DNA of 61,510 nt from Winogradskyella sp. (GTDB lineage Bacteria; Bacteroidota; Bacteroidia; Flavobacteriales; Flavobacteriaceae), in contig NZ_RHLG01000008.1 of assembly GCF_003712105.1 (NCBI RefSeq), positions 1 to 61,510 of the forward strand, in the 5' to 3' direction. Numbering within the stretch: position 1 is the stretch's first letter; each line of letters starts with the position of its first letter. The notes beneath the pieces are model-generated. The model saw only the letters and a list, made by a program, of their open reading frames with translations, had not been told where the DNA came from and did no database searches. This document shows positions 44,781 to 53,277 of the stretch, in pieces. The position numbers were made by a program, and so were the translations under genes.

Positions 44781-45230
44781 ATGGAACTTATATTAAAACA
44801 AGACGTTGAAAATTTAGGATTTAAAGACGATATTGTAACAGTTAAGAACGGTTATGGTAGAAACTTTTTAATTCCTCAAGGACAAGCAATATTAGCTACG
44901 GCTTCTGCTAAAAAAGTATTAGCTGAGAACTTAAAGCAACGTGCTTTTAAAGAGCAAAAGTTAATTGATGACGCTAAGACTGTTGCTGAAGCATTAAATA
45001 ACTTAGAATTAAAAATTGCATCAAAAGTTGGGGCAGGAGACAAATTATTTGGTTCTGTTAATAACATTGATGTTGCTGATGCATTACAAAAACAAGGCCA
45101 TGAGATTGAGAAGAAATTTATCAATGTTATTGGAGGTAATGTAAAGCGTTTAGGAAAATACAATGCTGTGATTAGACTGCACAGAGAAGTAAAAGTTGAT
45201 TTTCCTTTTGAAGTAGTTGCTGAAAAGTAA
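44781..45230 (+). CDS. rplI: 50S ribosomal protein bL9
   Basis: A 149-residue ribosomal protein with the two-domain bL9 dumbbell: N-terminal domain MELILKQDVENLGFKDDIV and VKNGYGRNFLIPQGQAILAT, a long connecting helix (residues about 40-75), and a C-terminal domain (VGAGDKLFGSVNNIDVADAL, then IRLHREVKVDFPFEVVAE). It binds 23S rRNA near the L1 stalk. It ends the operon at the terminator 45252-45282. Confidence 0.98.
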   Translation: MELILKQDVENLGFKDDIVTVKNGYGRNFLIPQGQAILATASAKKVLAENLKQRAFKEQKLIDDAKTVAEALNNLELKIASKVGAGDKLFGSVNNIDVADALQKQGHEIEKKFINVIGGNVKRLGKYNAVIRLHREVKVDFPFEVVAEK

Positions 45231-45251
45231 TTGTATTTAAACATTATATTG

Positions 45252-45282
45252 AACCGTTTAGTTAACTCTAGACGGTTTTTTT
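45252..45282 (+). terminator. Rho-independent terminator of the ribosomal operon
   Basis: Ten-bp stem AACCGTTTAG/CTAGACGGTT (one G-T pair, 45252-45261 and 45268-45277), 6-nt loop TTAACT, then seven T (45276-45282). Confidence 0.88.
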
Positions 45283-45296
45283 ATTCCATATTTAAG

Positions 45297-46160
45297 ATGA
45301 AGTATTTCTATATTGTAGTATTAGCAATAGCGGTTTTAGGGTGTAAGACCCAAACCAAAACGAATTCTGAAGACTCAGTATTATTAGAAACTTATCGATA
45401 TTCTAACAATAAAGCCCCTAAAATTAGCGTGCATCGTGGTGGAAAATCAATTAAAAATTATCCTGAAAACTGTTTAGAGACCTTAAACTATGTAAATGGT
45501 AAAATGGAAGCCATTTACGAAATTGATGTTGCTAAAACCAAAGATGGAATGTTAATATTAATGCACGATAACGCTATAGATAGAACTACTACTGGTACAG
45601 GATTGGTTAAAAACATGACTTATACAGAGCTATTAAACTACAATCTTATTGATGATTTTGGTAAGGAAACTAAATTCAAGGTACCCTTATTTGAAGAGGT
45701 GCTGAAATGGAGTAAAAAAAATAATGTTGTACTAAGTGTAGATATTAAACGAAGTGTGCCACAAAGCGAAGTTATTAAAGCCATTACATCTGCAAATGCA
45801 GAAGATTATTGCATCATAATTACTTACGATTTGGATCAGGCAAAATCGGCCTACAAACTGGCACCGAACCTATTATTATCTGTATCCGCAAGAAATGAGT
45901 TAGAACTCAATGCACTTTTAAGCACTGATATACCTACAAAAAATATGATTGCTTTTACTGGTACACGATTATCAGATAAATCGTTATTTCAAAAATTGCA
46001 TGATAAGGATATACTTACAATGCTAGGAACACTTGGCAACTTAGACAAAAGGGCAGAGGCTAGAGGTGATTATTTGTATAATGAATGGGATAAACTTGGT
46101 GTAGATATTTTTGCCACAGATAGACCATTTGCTGTAAATGAAACTATAAATAATAAATAA
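45297..46160 (+). CDS. Glycerophosphodiester phosphodiesterase family lipoprotein
   Basis: A 287-residue protein from ATG 45297. The lipoprotein signal MKYFYIVVLAIAVLGC has a LGC lipobox, so it is membrane-anchored. The TIM-barrel GDPD core has the catalytic opening SVHRGGKS, the conserved NCLETL, the metal/base pair EIDVAKTKDGMLILMHDN, and RTTTGTG. It probably hydrolyses glycerophosphodiesters or related substrates in the periplasm. A longer in-frame ATG at 45231 runs through the terminator and was rejected. Confidence 0.9.
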   Translation: MKYFYIVVLAIAVLGCKTQTKTNSEDSVLLETYRYSNNKAPKISVHRGGKSIKNYPENCLETLNYVNGKMEAIYEIDVAKTKDGMLILMHDNAIDRTTTGTGLVKNMTYTELLNYNLIDDFGKETKFKVPLFEEVLKWSKKNNVVLSVDIKRSVPQSEVIKAITSANAEDYCIIITYDLDQAKSAYKLAPNLLLSVSARNELELNALLSTDIPTKNMIAFTGTRLSDKSLFQKLHDKDILTMLGTLGNLDKRAEARGDYLYNEWDKLGVDIFATDRPFAVNETINNK

Positions 46161-46188
46161 TTAGATACTGAAATAAATTCAGCATAAA

Positions 46189-46662
46189 ATGAAATACACA
46201 AGACTTACTAAAGAGCAATTTGAAGAGCTACATCAAGAGTTTATAAACTTTTTAGCAACGCAATCTATTACTGCTGACGAATGGGAAGATATTAAGACTA
46301 ATAAACCAGAAGCTGCAGAGCAGGAGCTAGATGTATTTAGTGATTTAGTTTGGTATGGTGTATTAAGTAAGGTTGAGTATTTAGAGCATATATCTTCGCA
46401 ACAATTGCACTTATTTAGGTGCAGAGAAGCAGACATGCATCTCATTGCGATTAAGATCGATAAGGCTGATGTAGATTTTACTAGTAAAGAAGGTTTTGAA
46501 TGGTTGCGAAATAACTTGCTATCTGATGATATTGAATTTTATAATGCTAAAAAAGACTATTCAGACGATAAGCACCAAGATATTTTTAAGTTAATACAGC
46601 AAGGTGCTAATATTACTAAAGGCGAATTATTTCAATATTTTGAAAAGCTAATTGGACAGTAA
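46189..46662 (+). CDS. Conserved hypothetical protein, probably DUF6495
   Basis: A 157-residue cytoplasmic, acidic protein without signal peptide or membrane segment. It opens MKYTRLTKEQFEELHQEFI, and contains WYGVLSKVEYLEHIS, LFRCREADMHLIAIKI and a C-terminal DIFKLIQQGANITKGELF. I assign it to the Flavobacteriia-specific family DUF6495 from memory, with moderate confidence. No function is known. It lies 28 nt after the GDPD gene on the same strand. Confidence 0.65.
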   Translation: MKYTRLTKEQFEELHQEFINFLATQSITADEWEDIKTNKPEAAEQELDVFSDLVWYGVLSKVEYLEHISSQQLHLFRCREADMHLIAIKIDKADVDFTSKEGFEWLRNNLLSDDIEFYNAKKDYSDDKHQDIFKLIQQGANITKGELFQYFEKLIGQ

Positions 46663-46663
46663 A

Positions 46664-46849
46664 TTAGATACCTCTATTTTGTTGCTCTTGTTCTATGGCT
46701 CTTTTTCGTTTTAGAATTTCTTTTTGTTTTGCAATAGATTTAGGTCCAAAGTCTTTATGATAAGGAAGAGGTTTATCATATTCTTTATCGACTTCATCTA
46801 AAAACAAATCTTTAAAGAAAAGGTTTAATTTAGCTAACCATTTCATCAT
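46664..46849 (-). CDS. Small hypothetical protein, 61 residues
   Basis: The short protein starts 2 nt after the stop of the ABC permease gene, which argues that it is real and co-expressed. It has MMKWLAKLNLFFKDLFLDEV, a possible amphipathic helix that could touch the membrane, then PYHKDFGPKSIAKQKEIL and a highly charged C-terminal helix KRKRAIEQEQQNRG. The second ATG (46846) could be the start. No family recognised. It converges with the DUF6495-like gene with one base between the stops. Confidence 0.6.
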   Translation of the reverse strand: MMKWLAKLNLFFKDLFLDEVDKEYDKPLPYHKDFGPKSIAKQKEILKRKRAIEQEQQNRGI

Positions 46850-46851
46850 AA

Positions 46852-48096
46852 TTACTCGTATCTCAAAGACTCAATTGGGTCTAATTTAGCAGCTTTAGTA
46901 GCAGGATATACACCAGAAACAACTGCAACTATAAATGCAATTGTAACACCCCAAAACATGGCGAACCAAGGTGTTGAGAATTGTAATTCAAACACAGTAG
47001 CTAATAACCAACCAATTAAAATTCCAAGAATAATACCTAATAATGCTCCCAACTGACCAATGACAACAGTTTCTATAAAAAATTGTACAGCGATGGTTTT
47101 ACGTTTTGCTCCTAATGCTTTACGCACTCCAATCTCACGTGTACGCTCGCTAACAGATACAAGCATAATATTCATTAGAGCAATTGTAGAACCAAAAATT
47201 GTAACAATACTGATAATCCAAGCAGCCCAATACAGATAACTAGATATATTACTAATACGGTTTATTAAATCTTCACTTCGCTCCAAACCAAAATTATTAT
47301 CCTCCACAGGATTAAGACCTCTAACATTTCTAAAAGTTAATACCGCATCATCTTGTGCGCCAACAAGCATATCTTTTTTATCAACTTTTACACTTAGATT
47401 ATAATTAATAAATGGATTGGTAAAAATTGAGCGTGCTTTTTGTATTGGTATAAGTACACGCAAATCTTGGTTATTGCCAAACGTGGCGCCTTTTTCTTTT
47501 AGATGGCCAATAACCTTAAATTTAGAACCTCTAACATTAATAGTTTGTCCAACTGGATTTACATCCTTAAATAATGCTTTAACAAGGTCACTACCAATAA
47601 CACATACTGCATTGTTATTTGTAATATCAAAAACATTAAAGCCGCGACCACCTTCGATTTCTAAACCGGAGTTTTCTAGAAAATGCTCATTAGTACCTAA
47701 AATTCTAACCTCAGGATCAGTTTTCTTTTCATCGGTTTTTACTTCAGCAGCTCTTGTACCTATAAAAGAAACAGAAGTCTTGGTAAACGGAAAGTCGTAG
47801 CTATCCATGAAATCTTTTACATTTCTGTAGGTAATTACCGGATTTATTTTTTGTCGCTCTCTACTACTTTGTCGTTGTGTATTAAACTCGTATCGTTGAA
47901 TGTTAAACGTATTGGCTCCCATAGAAGAGAAATCACTAGAAATCGTATTTTCCAAGGCCGAAACACCACTTAAAATACCTACTAAAGCCATGATACCAAT
48001 ACCAATAATAACAACGGTTAAGATGGTTCTAAGGAGTTGGCCCTTTATAGAACCAAGGGCAATTTTTATGTTTTCTTTAAAGAGCGCTAATTTCAT
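46852..48096 (-). CDS. MacB/FtsX-type ABC transporter permease
   Basis: A 414-residue permease with the MacB topology: first membrane helix (residues about 20-45, LRTILTVVIIGIGIMALVGIL), a large periplasmic MacB-PCD domain (about 50-280, with NAVCVIGSDLVKALF and ARSIFTNPFI), then three membrane helices and the FtsX signature SVSERTREIGVRKALGAK at about 312-329. It ends PATKAAKLDPIESLRYE, the family's C-terminal tail. Substrates of such exporters are lipoproteins, peptides or antibiotics, or they transmit mechanical force; which applies is unknown. Its ATPase partner is not in the window. Confidence 0.92.
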   Translation of the reverse strand: MKLALFKENIKIALGSIKGQLLRTILTVVIIGIGIMALVGILSGVSALENTISSDFSSMGANTFNIQRYEFNTQRQSSRERQKINPVITYRNVKDFMDSYDFPFTKTSVSFIGTRAAEVKTDEKKTDPEVRILGTNEHFLENSGLEIEGGRGFNVFDITNNNAVCVIGSDLVKALFKDVNPVGQTINVRGSKFKVIGHLKEKGATFGNNQDLRVLIPIQKARSIFTNPFINYNLSVKVDKKDMLVGAQDDAVLTFRNVRGLNPVEDNNFGLERSEDLINRISNISSYLYWAAWIISIVTIFGSTIALMNIMLVSVSERTREIGVRKALGAKRKTIAVQFFIETVVIGQLGALLGIILGILIGWLLATVFELQFSTPWFAMFWGVTIAFIVAVVSGVYPATKAAKLDPIESLRYE

Positions 48097-48241
48097 CTTT
48101 TGGTCTAAAAGTTAGAGTCAGTTTGCTATAAGACTACTTAATGCCAATAAAGTTACTACAAATTTGAAATTACTTAAGTTTGCCTCTAAAATTTATAATA
48201 TTTTTGTGATATGAAATATGTGCTTCTATGGCATATTTCAT

Positions 48242-48292
48242 ATTACGCTTAGCCTGCCTGCCCTGAGCGCAGTCGAAGGGACGAAGCGTTAA
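48242..48292. repeat. REP-like dispersed repeat with CCCTGAGCGCAGTCGAAGGG core
   Basis: The core at 48261-48280 is CCCTGAGCGCAGTCGAAGGG. It is bracketed by the inverted pair ACGCTT (48245-48250)/AAGCGT (48284-48289). This GC-rich core is familiar as a repeat found many times in Flavobacteriaceae and other Bacteroidota genomes (from memory); it stands out from the AT-rich surroundings. Confidence 0.65.
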
Positions 48293-48318
48293 TTATAATT
48301 TGAATTCTAACATTAAGA

Positions 48319-48336
48319 TTCCTGCCTATGCAGGAA
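48319..48336. repeat. Short palindromic repeat TTCCTGCCTATGCAGGAA directly before hisS
   Basis: Perfect 7-bp stem TTCCTGC/GCAGGAA with loop CTAT, ending 5 nt before the hisS ATG. Variants of this TTCCTGC-NNNN-GCAGGAA unit occur as dispersed repeats in flavobacteria, often next to the REP-like core (from memory). In the mRNA it would fold into a hairpin at the ribosome entry region. Confidence 0.6.
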
Positions 48337-48341
48337 ATATT

Positions 48342-49712
48342 ATGGCACAAAAACCAACCATACCCAAAGGCACAAGAGATTTTAATGCTGAAACAGTTGC
48401 TAAGCGCAATTATATTATCGATACGATTAAATCCCAATTTCAGCTGTATGGATTTCAACCCATTGAAACCCCAAGTTTTGAAAACTCTGATACCTTAATG
48501 GGTAAATATGGTGATGAAGGCGATCGTTTGATTTTTAAAATTTTGAATTCTGGAGATTACCTTAACAAAATCTCAGATTCAGAGTATAATTTACGGTCCG
48601 AATCAATTTTGACTTCAAAAATATCTGAAAAAGCACTTCGATATGATTTAACTGTACCTTTTGCACGTTATGTGGTGCAACACCAAAACGAGATAGATTT
48701 TCCGTTTAAGCGTTACCAAATCCAGCCTGTATGGCGTGCAGACCGTCCGCAAAAAGGGCGTTTTAGAGAGTTTTATCAATGTGATGCAGATGTTGTAGGA
48801 AGTACGTCTCTATTTCAAGAGGTAGAATTCATTAAGCTATATGATGCTGTTTTTACAGCCTTAAACCTTGAAGGCGTTACCATAAAAATTAATAACCGTA
48901 AAATATTATCTGGAATTGCTGAGGTCATTGGAGCTCAAGACAAGTTAATTGATTTTACTGTTGCTTTAGATAAATTAGATAAAATAGGCGAGGACAAGGT
49001 TAAAGCCGAAATGCTTGCGAAAGGAATTAGCCAAAACGGAATAGATAAACTGCAACCTTTGTTTAGTTTATCTGGAGATTTTAGAAATCAGGTAGAAAGC
49101 TTAAAAACTATTTTAAGTGCTTCAAATGTAGGTCTTAAAGGTATTGAAGAACTAGAATTCATTGACTCTGCAATCACTAATCTAGGTTTAAAAACAGCAA
49201 ACCTACAACTCGATGTTACGTTAGCTCGTGGACTTAACTATTATACAGGCGCAATATTCGAGGTTTCTGCTCCAGAAGGTGTTAATATGGGGTCTATTGG
49301 TGGTGGTGGCCGTTATGATGATTTAACAGGTATATTTGGACTAAAAGATGTTAGTGGCGTGGGCATTAGTTTTGGTTTGGACCGTATTTATTTGGTCTTA
49401 GAAGAATTGAATCTATTCCCACAATCTGTAAAAGACAATACAAAAGTATTATTCATAAATTTTGGAGATAAGGCGGCACTATTTTCATTGAATGCTATTT
49501 CAGAATTAAGAAGTCATGGCATTAATGCAGAGCTATATCCAGATTCTGCCAAAATGAAAAAGCAGATGAATTATGCCAATAAACGTGATATTCCTTATGT
49601 TGTAATTGTCGGAGAAGATGAATTGAATTCTAACACCTATGCATTAAAAAATATGTCTTCAGGAGAGCAGCAAAAAGTGCCTCTTGAAGATTTAATCTCA
49701 AAATTAAAATAA
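48342..49712 (+). CDS. hisS: Histidine-tRNA ligase
   Basis: A 456-residue class II aminoacyl-tRNA synthetase that charges tRNA-His. Motifs: N-terminal [11 protein letters not shown], motif 1-2 region with [20 protein letters not shown] and [19 protein letters not shown], the histidyl-specific [15 protein letters not shown], and motif 3 [12 protein letters not shown] plus [11 protein letters not shown]. The C-terminal anticodon-binding domain follows. I use ATG 48342 ([14 protein letters not shown]), since the upstream in-frame start at 48300 would translate dispersed repeat sequence. Confidence 0.97.
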   Translation: MAQKPTIPKGTRDFNAETVAKRNYIIDTIKSQFQLYGFQPIETPSFENSDTLMGKYGDEGDRLIFKILNSGDYLNKISDSEYNLRSESILTSKISEKALRYDLTVPFARYVVQHQNEIDFPFKRYQIQPVWRADRPQKGRFREFYQCDADVVGSTSLFQEVEFIKLYDAVFTALNLEGVTIKINNRKILSGIAEVIGAQDKLIDFTVALDKLDKIGEDKVKAEMLAKGISQNGIDKLQPLFSLSGDFRNQVESLKTILSASNVGLKGIEELEFIDSAITNLGLKTANLQLDVTLARGLNYYTGAIFEVSAPEGVNMGSIGGGGRYDDLTGIFGLKDVSGVGISFGLDRIYLVLEELNLFPQSVKDNTKVLFINFGDKAALFSLNAISELRSHGINAELYPDSAKMKKQMNYANKRDIPYVVIVGEDELNSNTYALKNMSSGEQQKVPLEDLISKLK

Positions 49713-49743
49713 AAAAAGACCTCGAAATTCGAGGTCTTTTTTT
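49711..49743. terminator. Bidirectional terminator between hisS and the amidohydrolase gene
   Basis: Stem GACCTCG/CGAGGTC (49718-49724 and 49730-49736), loop AAATT, with seven A before and seven T after, so it works on both strands. Confidence 0.92.
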
Positions 49744-49751
49744 ATTCATAA

Positions 49752-52700
49752 TTAGTTTTTAATTCCTGGAAGATTATCTGGCCTCTTGGTCTGCCAATTA
49801 AATTTATTAGCTTTTTTAGCTACAGGAGCTATTTCATCTAGAGTATTAGCGTCATATACTATTCCATTTTTTATAACATGAGTTAATGAATTTGTATGTC
49901 TAAGATTATCTAGTGGATTTTTTGCCATAATTAGAATATCAGCAATCTTTCCTGGTTCTATGCTTCCTAAGTCTTTATCTAAACCTATAGCTTCAGTACC
50001 TTTTATAGTAGCGATTTTTAAGGCATCAATATTACTCATTCCTCCGCTTGCTACTGCCCATAATTCCCAATGATAACCTAAACCTTGTAATTGACCATGA
50101 CTTCCTACACCGCCAATTCCATCAGCTTCGATTAAATCTTTCATAAATTCTGCATGCTTTTTGAACACATGCTCTTCGTCCATAAACCAACCTGGTCTAC
50201 GTCTTGATTTTTGAGCTAATTCTGCATAAGGTGTAAAATATTGCAATTTGGTATCATTATAAGGATTTTCTCTTGAGTAAAAATAATTTTCAGCCCAAGG
50301 ACCACCATACGATACTAATAATGTTGGAGTAACAGCCATTTGCGATTCTGCTACTGTTTTTATAACATCAGTATATATAGGATAAATAGGGAAAGAGTGT
50401 TCATGTCCTGGGTAGCCATCAATTAAGTTTGCCATATTGTGCTTAAAATCTAAACCACCTTCAGTAGTTGGCATCAGTTTTAGTTCTTTACATGCTTTTA
50501 TAACCCATTGACGCTGCTGGCGATTTCCAACCAAATACATCTTTATAGTTTTTGTGTTATAGTATTCACTGTACTGTTTTAGTACATCTTTAGCATGGTT
50601 ATAGTTTTCGATATTATATGCCCAGAACCCAAGACCTGGACCAGTGCTATATACTCTTGGTCCATGCATCATACCAGCATCTACCATATCAGAATAGGTT
50701 AAAACATCAGTAGTTGCTGTTTGCGGATCTCTTGTTGTGGTAACACCGTAGGCAAGATTTGCCGAGTATATCCAAATTTGATTTTTATGAATTCCCCAAT
50801 TTGGCCACATATGTGCGTGTGTATCTACAAAACCTGGAGTGATGGTCTTGCCAGAAATATCAATTACTTTTGCATCATTTGGTACTTGGAAACTATCAGA
50901 TGCTCCAACATTTACAATTCTATTATTCTCTATAAGAATGTCTCCGTTTTCAATAACTTCATCGCCTTTCATAGTAATGATTCGTCCACCTTTTAGTAGT
51001 GTTTTTCCTTCTGGAATAGATCGTTTATAGTTAACTATAACTTTATACTCATCTGCTTTGAACTTAGGTGCATCTTTTTTCTTCTTTTTATCATCTGCTT
51101 TGGTTGAATCTTTTGCTTTATTAGCTTCTTTAAGTTCTTTTTCTCTTTTCTTAGCAAGTTTTAAACTATCATTAAATGCTTTTCCTTTTTCTAAATTATA
51201 CGCAAAATAACTAGCGCCAAGTGACCAATGCACTTCTTTGCTATTCGAAGACCATGACGGGAACTCGCCTCCCATTATAGTTAACTTATTAGCAGGGAAC
51301 GCAGCATTTTCGGGTTTTGCAAGAGATATTGAAGGTGTAGTTCCTATTTTTGGAATAATAACTGAGTATACATCGTTGTTAATCTTAGCTAATGCATGAG
51401 TACCGTTGGGTGATATCTTAATTACTGTAGGTCTTGACCCTTTATTATTTTCTCGCCAACCATCTTCATTTGATGGCATTGCCGCATGATGATCATGATG
51501 ATTAATACCAAAAACGTCAGAAGATCCATATGTTTTTATGCCTGTTAGTTTTAAATGTTCTTTTTCGTCTGTGCCATCCCAACGTATAGAAATAAGACCT
51601 TTGCTACCATGACTTAAATATACTCTGTCATTAATTTTAGTAAAATGAGGTGTACTTCTGCCTTTAGTTTTATCAATAATAGTTATTATTCCACCGTCTG
51701 AAGATATCCATGCAAGCTCATCTGCAGCACCTGATGCAAATGGACCAATGGCGTCATCATACGACTGAGCAGAGCCTTTAACAAAAGCAATTCTATCTGA
51801 TTGATAAGACCATGCTGGATTTGTATAAATACCAGCTAGTTTAGTAAGTTGAGTAATTCTTCCACCATTTGCATTTACTTTATACAAGTGACCTCCGCCA
51901 TTTTTCCAGGTGGTAAATACTATGTGTTTCCCATCTGGTGACCAAGCTGGTTGAGCTTCAGTAAAATTGTTTTTAGTAAGTCTTTTTGGTTTTCCTTCTT
52001 CTAAATGCATCACATATAGACGATTTAATGCTGTAAAGGCTATTTTTGAACCATCTGGTGATGGTACCGCATCTCTTATTTGTGTAACTACTCCTTCAGA
52101 GTTATCTTCAATAGGATATTTAAAAGACACCATTGGACCCATATCGATATCAATATCTACAGAAAATGGAATTTCTTTTGCGGTATTATCTTCTATCGAT
52201 ATTGAATATATTTTACCACCATAGGAAGCAATTAAATTTTTATTGTCTGGTGTAAAAGACATTGCGGGTAAAACTCCTAATGGTGCAATAGACTCTTGTT
52301 CATCTCGTTGTACTGGATATGCAAGCCAGCGTTCATCACCAGTTTTTAAATTTCGAAGAACTAACCCTGTATGTTCTTCAAATCGACTTCCATATACCAT
52401 CCAATTTCCATCATTCGAAAAAGTAGGAGTAAAAGCAGAGCCATATCTCGATGTAATAGTCTCAGTTTCTCCATCTTTACGATTATAACTTAAAATCTGG
52501 TATTGTGGTAATTGTGCATTATAATTCCATGCACCTCTTCTTGAGGAAAAATAGATATGGTTACCATCTGCACTAAATGCTGGGTCTATTAATTTTTGAG
52601 TTTTATTTTTTGATAACAATCCTGCCCCTGAGCCACCATCTTTATGTAAAATAAATGGCTTTATATTTCGTCTTCCTCTTGTGCCAACAATGTAATTACC

Positions 52701-53153
52701 ATCTGGACTCCAATCAGCAGATACATGATACTTATCTTTGTCTTTAGTAAGTTGTCTTTGCTCTTTGGTTTCTAAATCCATTACCCACAGATTGTCAGAA
52801 CCGCTTTTATCAGATATAAATGCTATTGACTTTCCGTCAGGACTATAACGAGGATGAACATCATATGGCATTCCACTTGTTAAGCGAGTTGCTGTACCTC
52901 CAGTTATAGGAATTGTATACAAATCTCCCATCATGTCAAAAATTATAGTATCTCCATTTGGGTGTACGTCCACAGAAATCCAAGTACCATTATTAGTTGT
53001 AAATGCTATTTTTCGTTCAGGTTCAAGAGGTAATTCTTTAGTGGCTTTTTTTGTAGAGTCCTTTTCTTTGGTATTGGTTTCTTGAGCATTAAGGCTAACC
53101 ATAAATGCAATAGTAAAAACAAATACGACTTTTAGTTGAGCAAGAGCTTTCAT
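49752..53153 (-). CDS. Exported TolB-type beta-propeller fused to an amidohydrolase
   Basis: A 1133-residue protein. The signal peptide (residues 1-23) ends FMVSLNAQ. Residues about 45-620 are WD40-like/PD40 blades of the TolB/DPP kind (YSPDGKSIAFISDKSGSDN, WSPDGNYIVGTRG, WSPDGKHIVFTTW). A Lys-rich linker follows (AKKREKELKEANKAKDS, about 665-700). Residues about 715-1110 are a metal-dependent amidohydrolase of the imidazolonepropionase-like group: TPGFVDTHAHMWP with the metal HxH, further His in GYPGHEHSFP and GVGSHGQLQG, and SIEPGKIADILI. It presumably hydrolyses an amide or cyclic amide in the periplasm; the substrate is unknown. Combinations of TolB blades and amidohydrolase are known in Bacteroidota. 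Confidence 0.9.
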   Translation of the reverse strand: MKALAQLKVVFVFTIAFMVSLNAQETNTKEKDSTKKATKELPLEPERKIAFTTNNGTWISVDVHPNGDTIIFDMMGDLYTIPITGGTATRLTSGMPYDVHPRYSPDGKSIAFISDKSGSDNLWVMDLETKEQRQLTKDKDKYHVSADWSPDGNYIVGTRGRRNIKPFILHKDGGSGAGLLSKNKTQKLIDPAFSADGNHIYFSSRRGAWNYNAQLPQYQILSYNRKDGETETITSRYGSAFTPTFSNDGNWMVYGSRFEEHTGLVLRNLKTGDERWLAYPVQRDEQESIAPLGVLPAMSFTPDNKNLIASYGGKIYSISIEDNTAKEIPFSVDIDIDMGPMVSFKYPIEDNSEGVVTQIRDAVPSPDGSKIAFTALNRLYVMHLEEGKPKRLTKNNFTEAQPAWSPDGKHIVFTTWKNGGGHLYKVNANGGRITQLTKLAGIYTNPAWSYQSDRIAFVKGSAQSYDDAIGPFASGAADELAWISSDGGIITIIDKTKGRSTPHFTKINDRVYLSHGSKGLISIRWDGTDEKEHLKLTGIKTYGSSDVFGINHHDHHAAMPSNEDGWRENNKGSRPTVIKISPNGTHALAKINNDVYSVIIPKIGTTPSISLAKPENAAFPANKLTIMGGEFPSWSSNSKEVHWSLGASYFAYNLEKGKAFNDSLKLAKKREKELKEANKAKDSTKADDKKKKKDAPKFKADEYKVIVNYKRSIPEGKTLLKGGRIITMKGDEVIENGDILIENNRIVNVGASDSFQVPNDAKVIDISGKTITPGFVDTHAHMWPNWGIHKNQIWIYSANLAYGVTTTRDPQTATTDVLTYSDMVDAGMMHGPRVYSTGPGLGFWAYNIENYNHAKDVLKQYSEYYNTKTIKMYLVGNRQQRQWVIKACKELKLMPTTEGGLDFKHNMANLIDGYPGHEHSFPIYPIYTDVIKTVAESQMAVTPTLLVSYGGPWAENYFYSRENPYNDTKLQYFTPYAELAQKSRRRPGWFMDEEHVFKKHAEFMKDLIEADGIGGVGSHGQLQGLGYHWELWAVASGGMSNIDALKIATIKGTEAIGLDKDLGSIEPGKIADILIMAKNPLDNLRHTNSLTHVIKNGIVYDANTLDEIAPVAKKANKFNWQTKRPDNLPGIKN

Positions 53154-53215
53154 CTTATGGAATTATTTTGTTAAAATCAATTCCACTAATTTAGTTATTT
53201 ATGGGGTGTTTGACT

Positions 53216-53254
53216 AAAAAAAAAAAAGAGACTATCTTTTTAGATAGTCTCTTT
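53216..53254 (-). terminator. Strong terminator of the 2391-residue T9SS protein gene
   Basis: Perfect 13-bp stem (53225-53237 and 53242-53254) with TTTT loop; on the minus strand it leads into twelve T (53227 down to 53216). It isolates this gene from the downstream amidohydrolase gene. Confidence 0.93.
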
Positions 53255-53277
53255 AAGTTGAGTCTAAGTCTTTAGGA

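Noticed and set aside
48249..48458. Minus-strand frame ending [10 protein letters not shown]
   Set aside because: The ending is what the REP-like repeat gives when translated; the rest is antisense to hisS.
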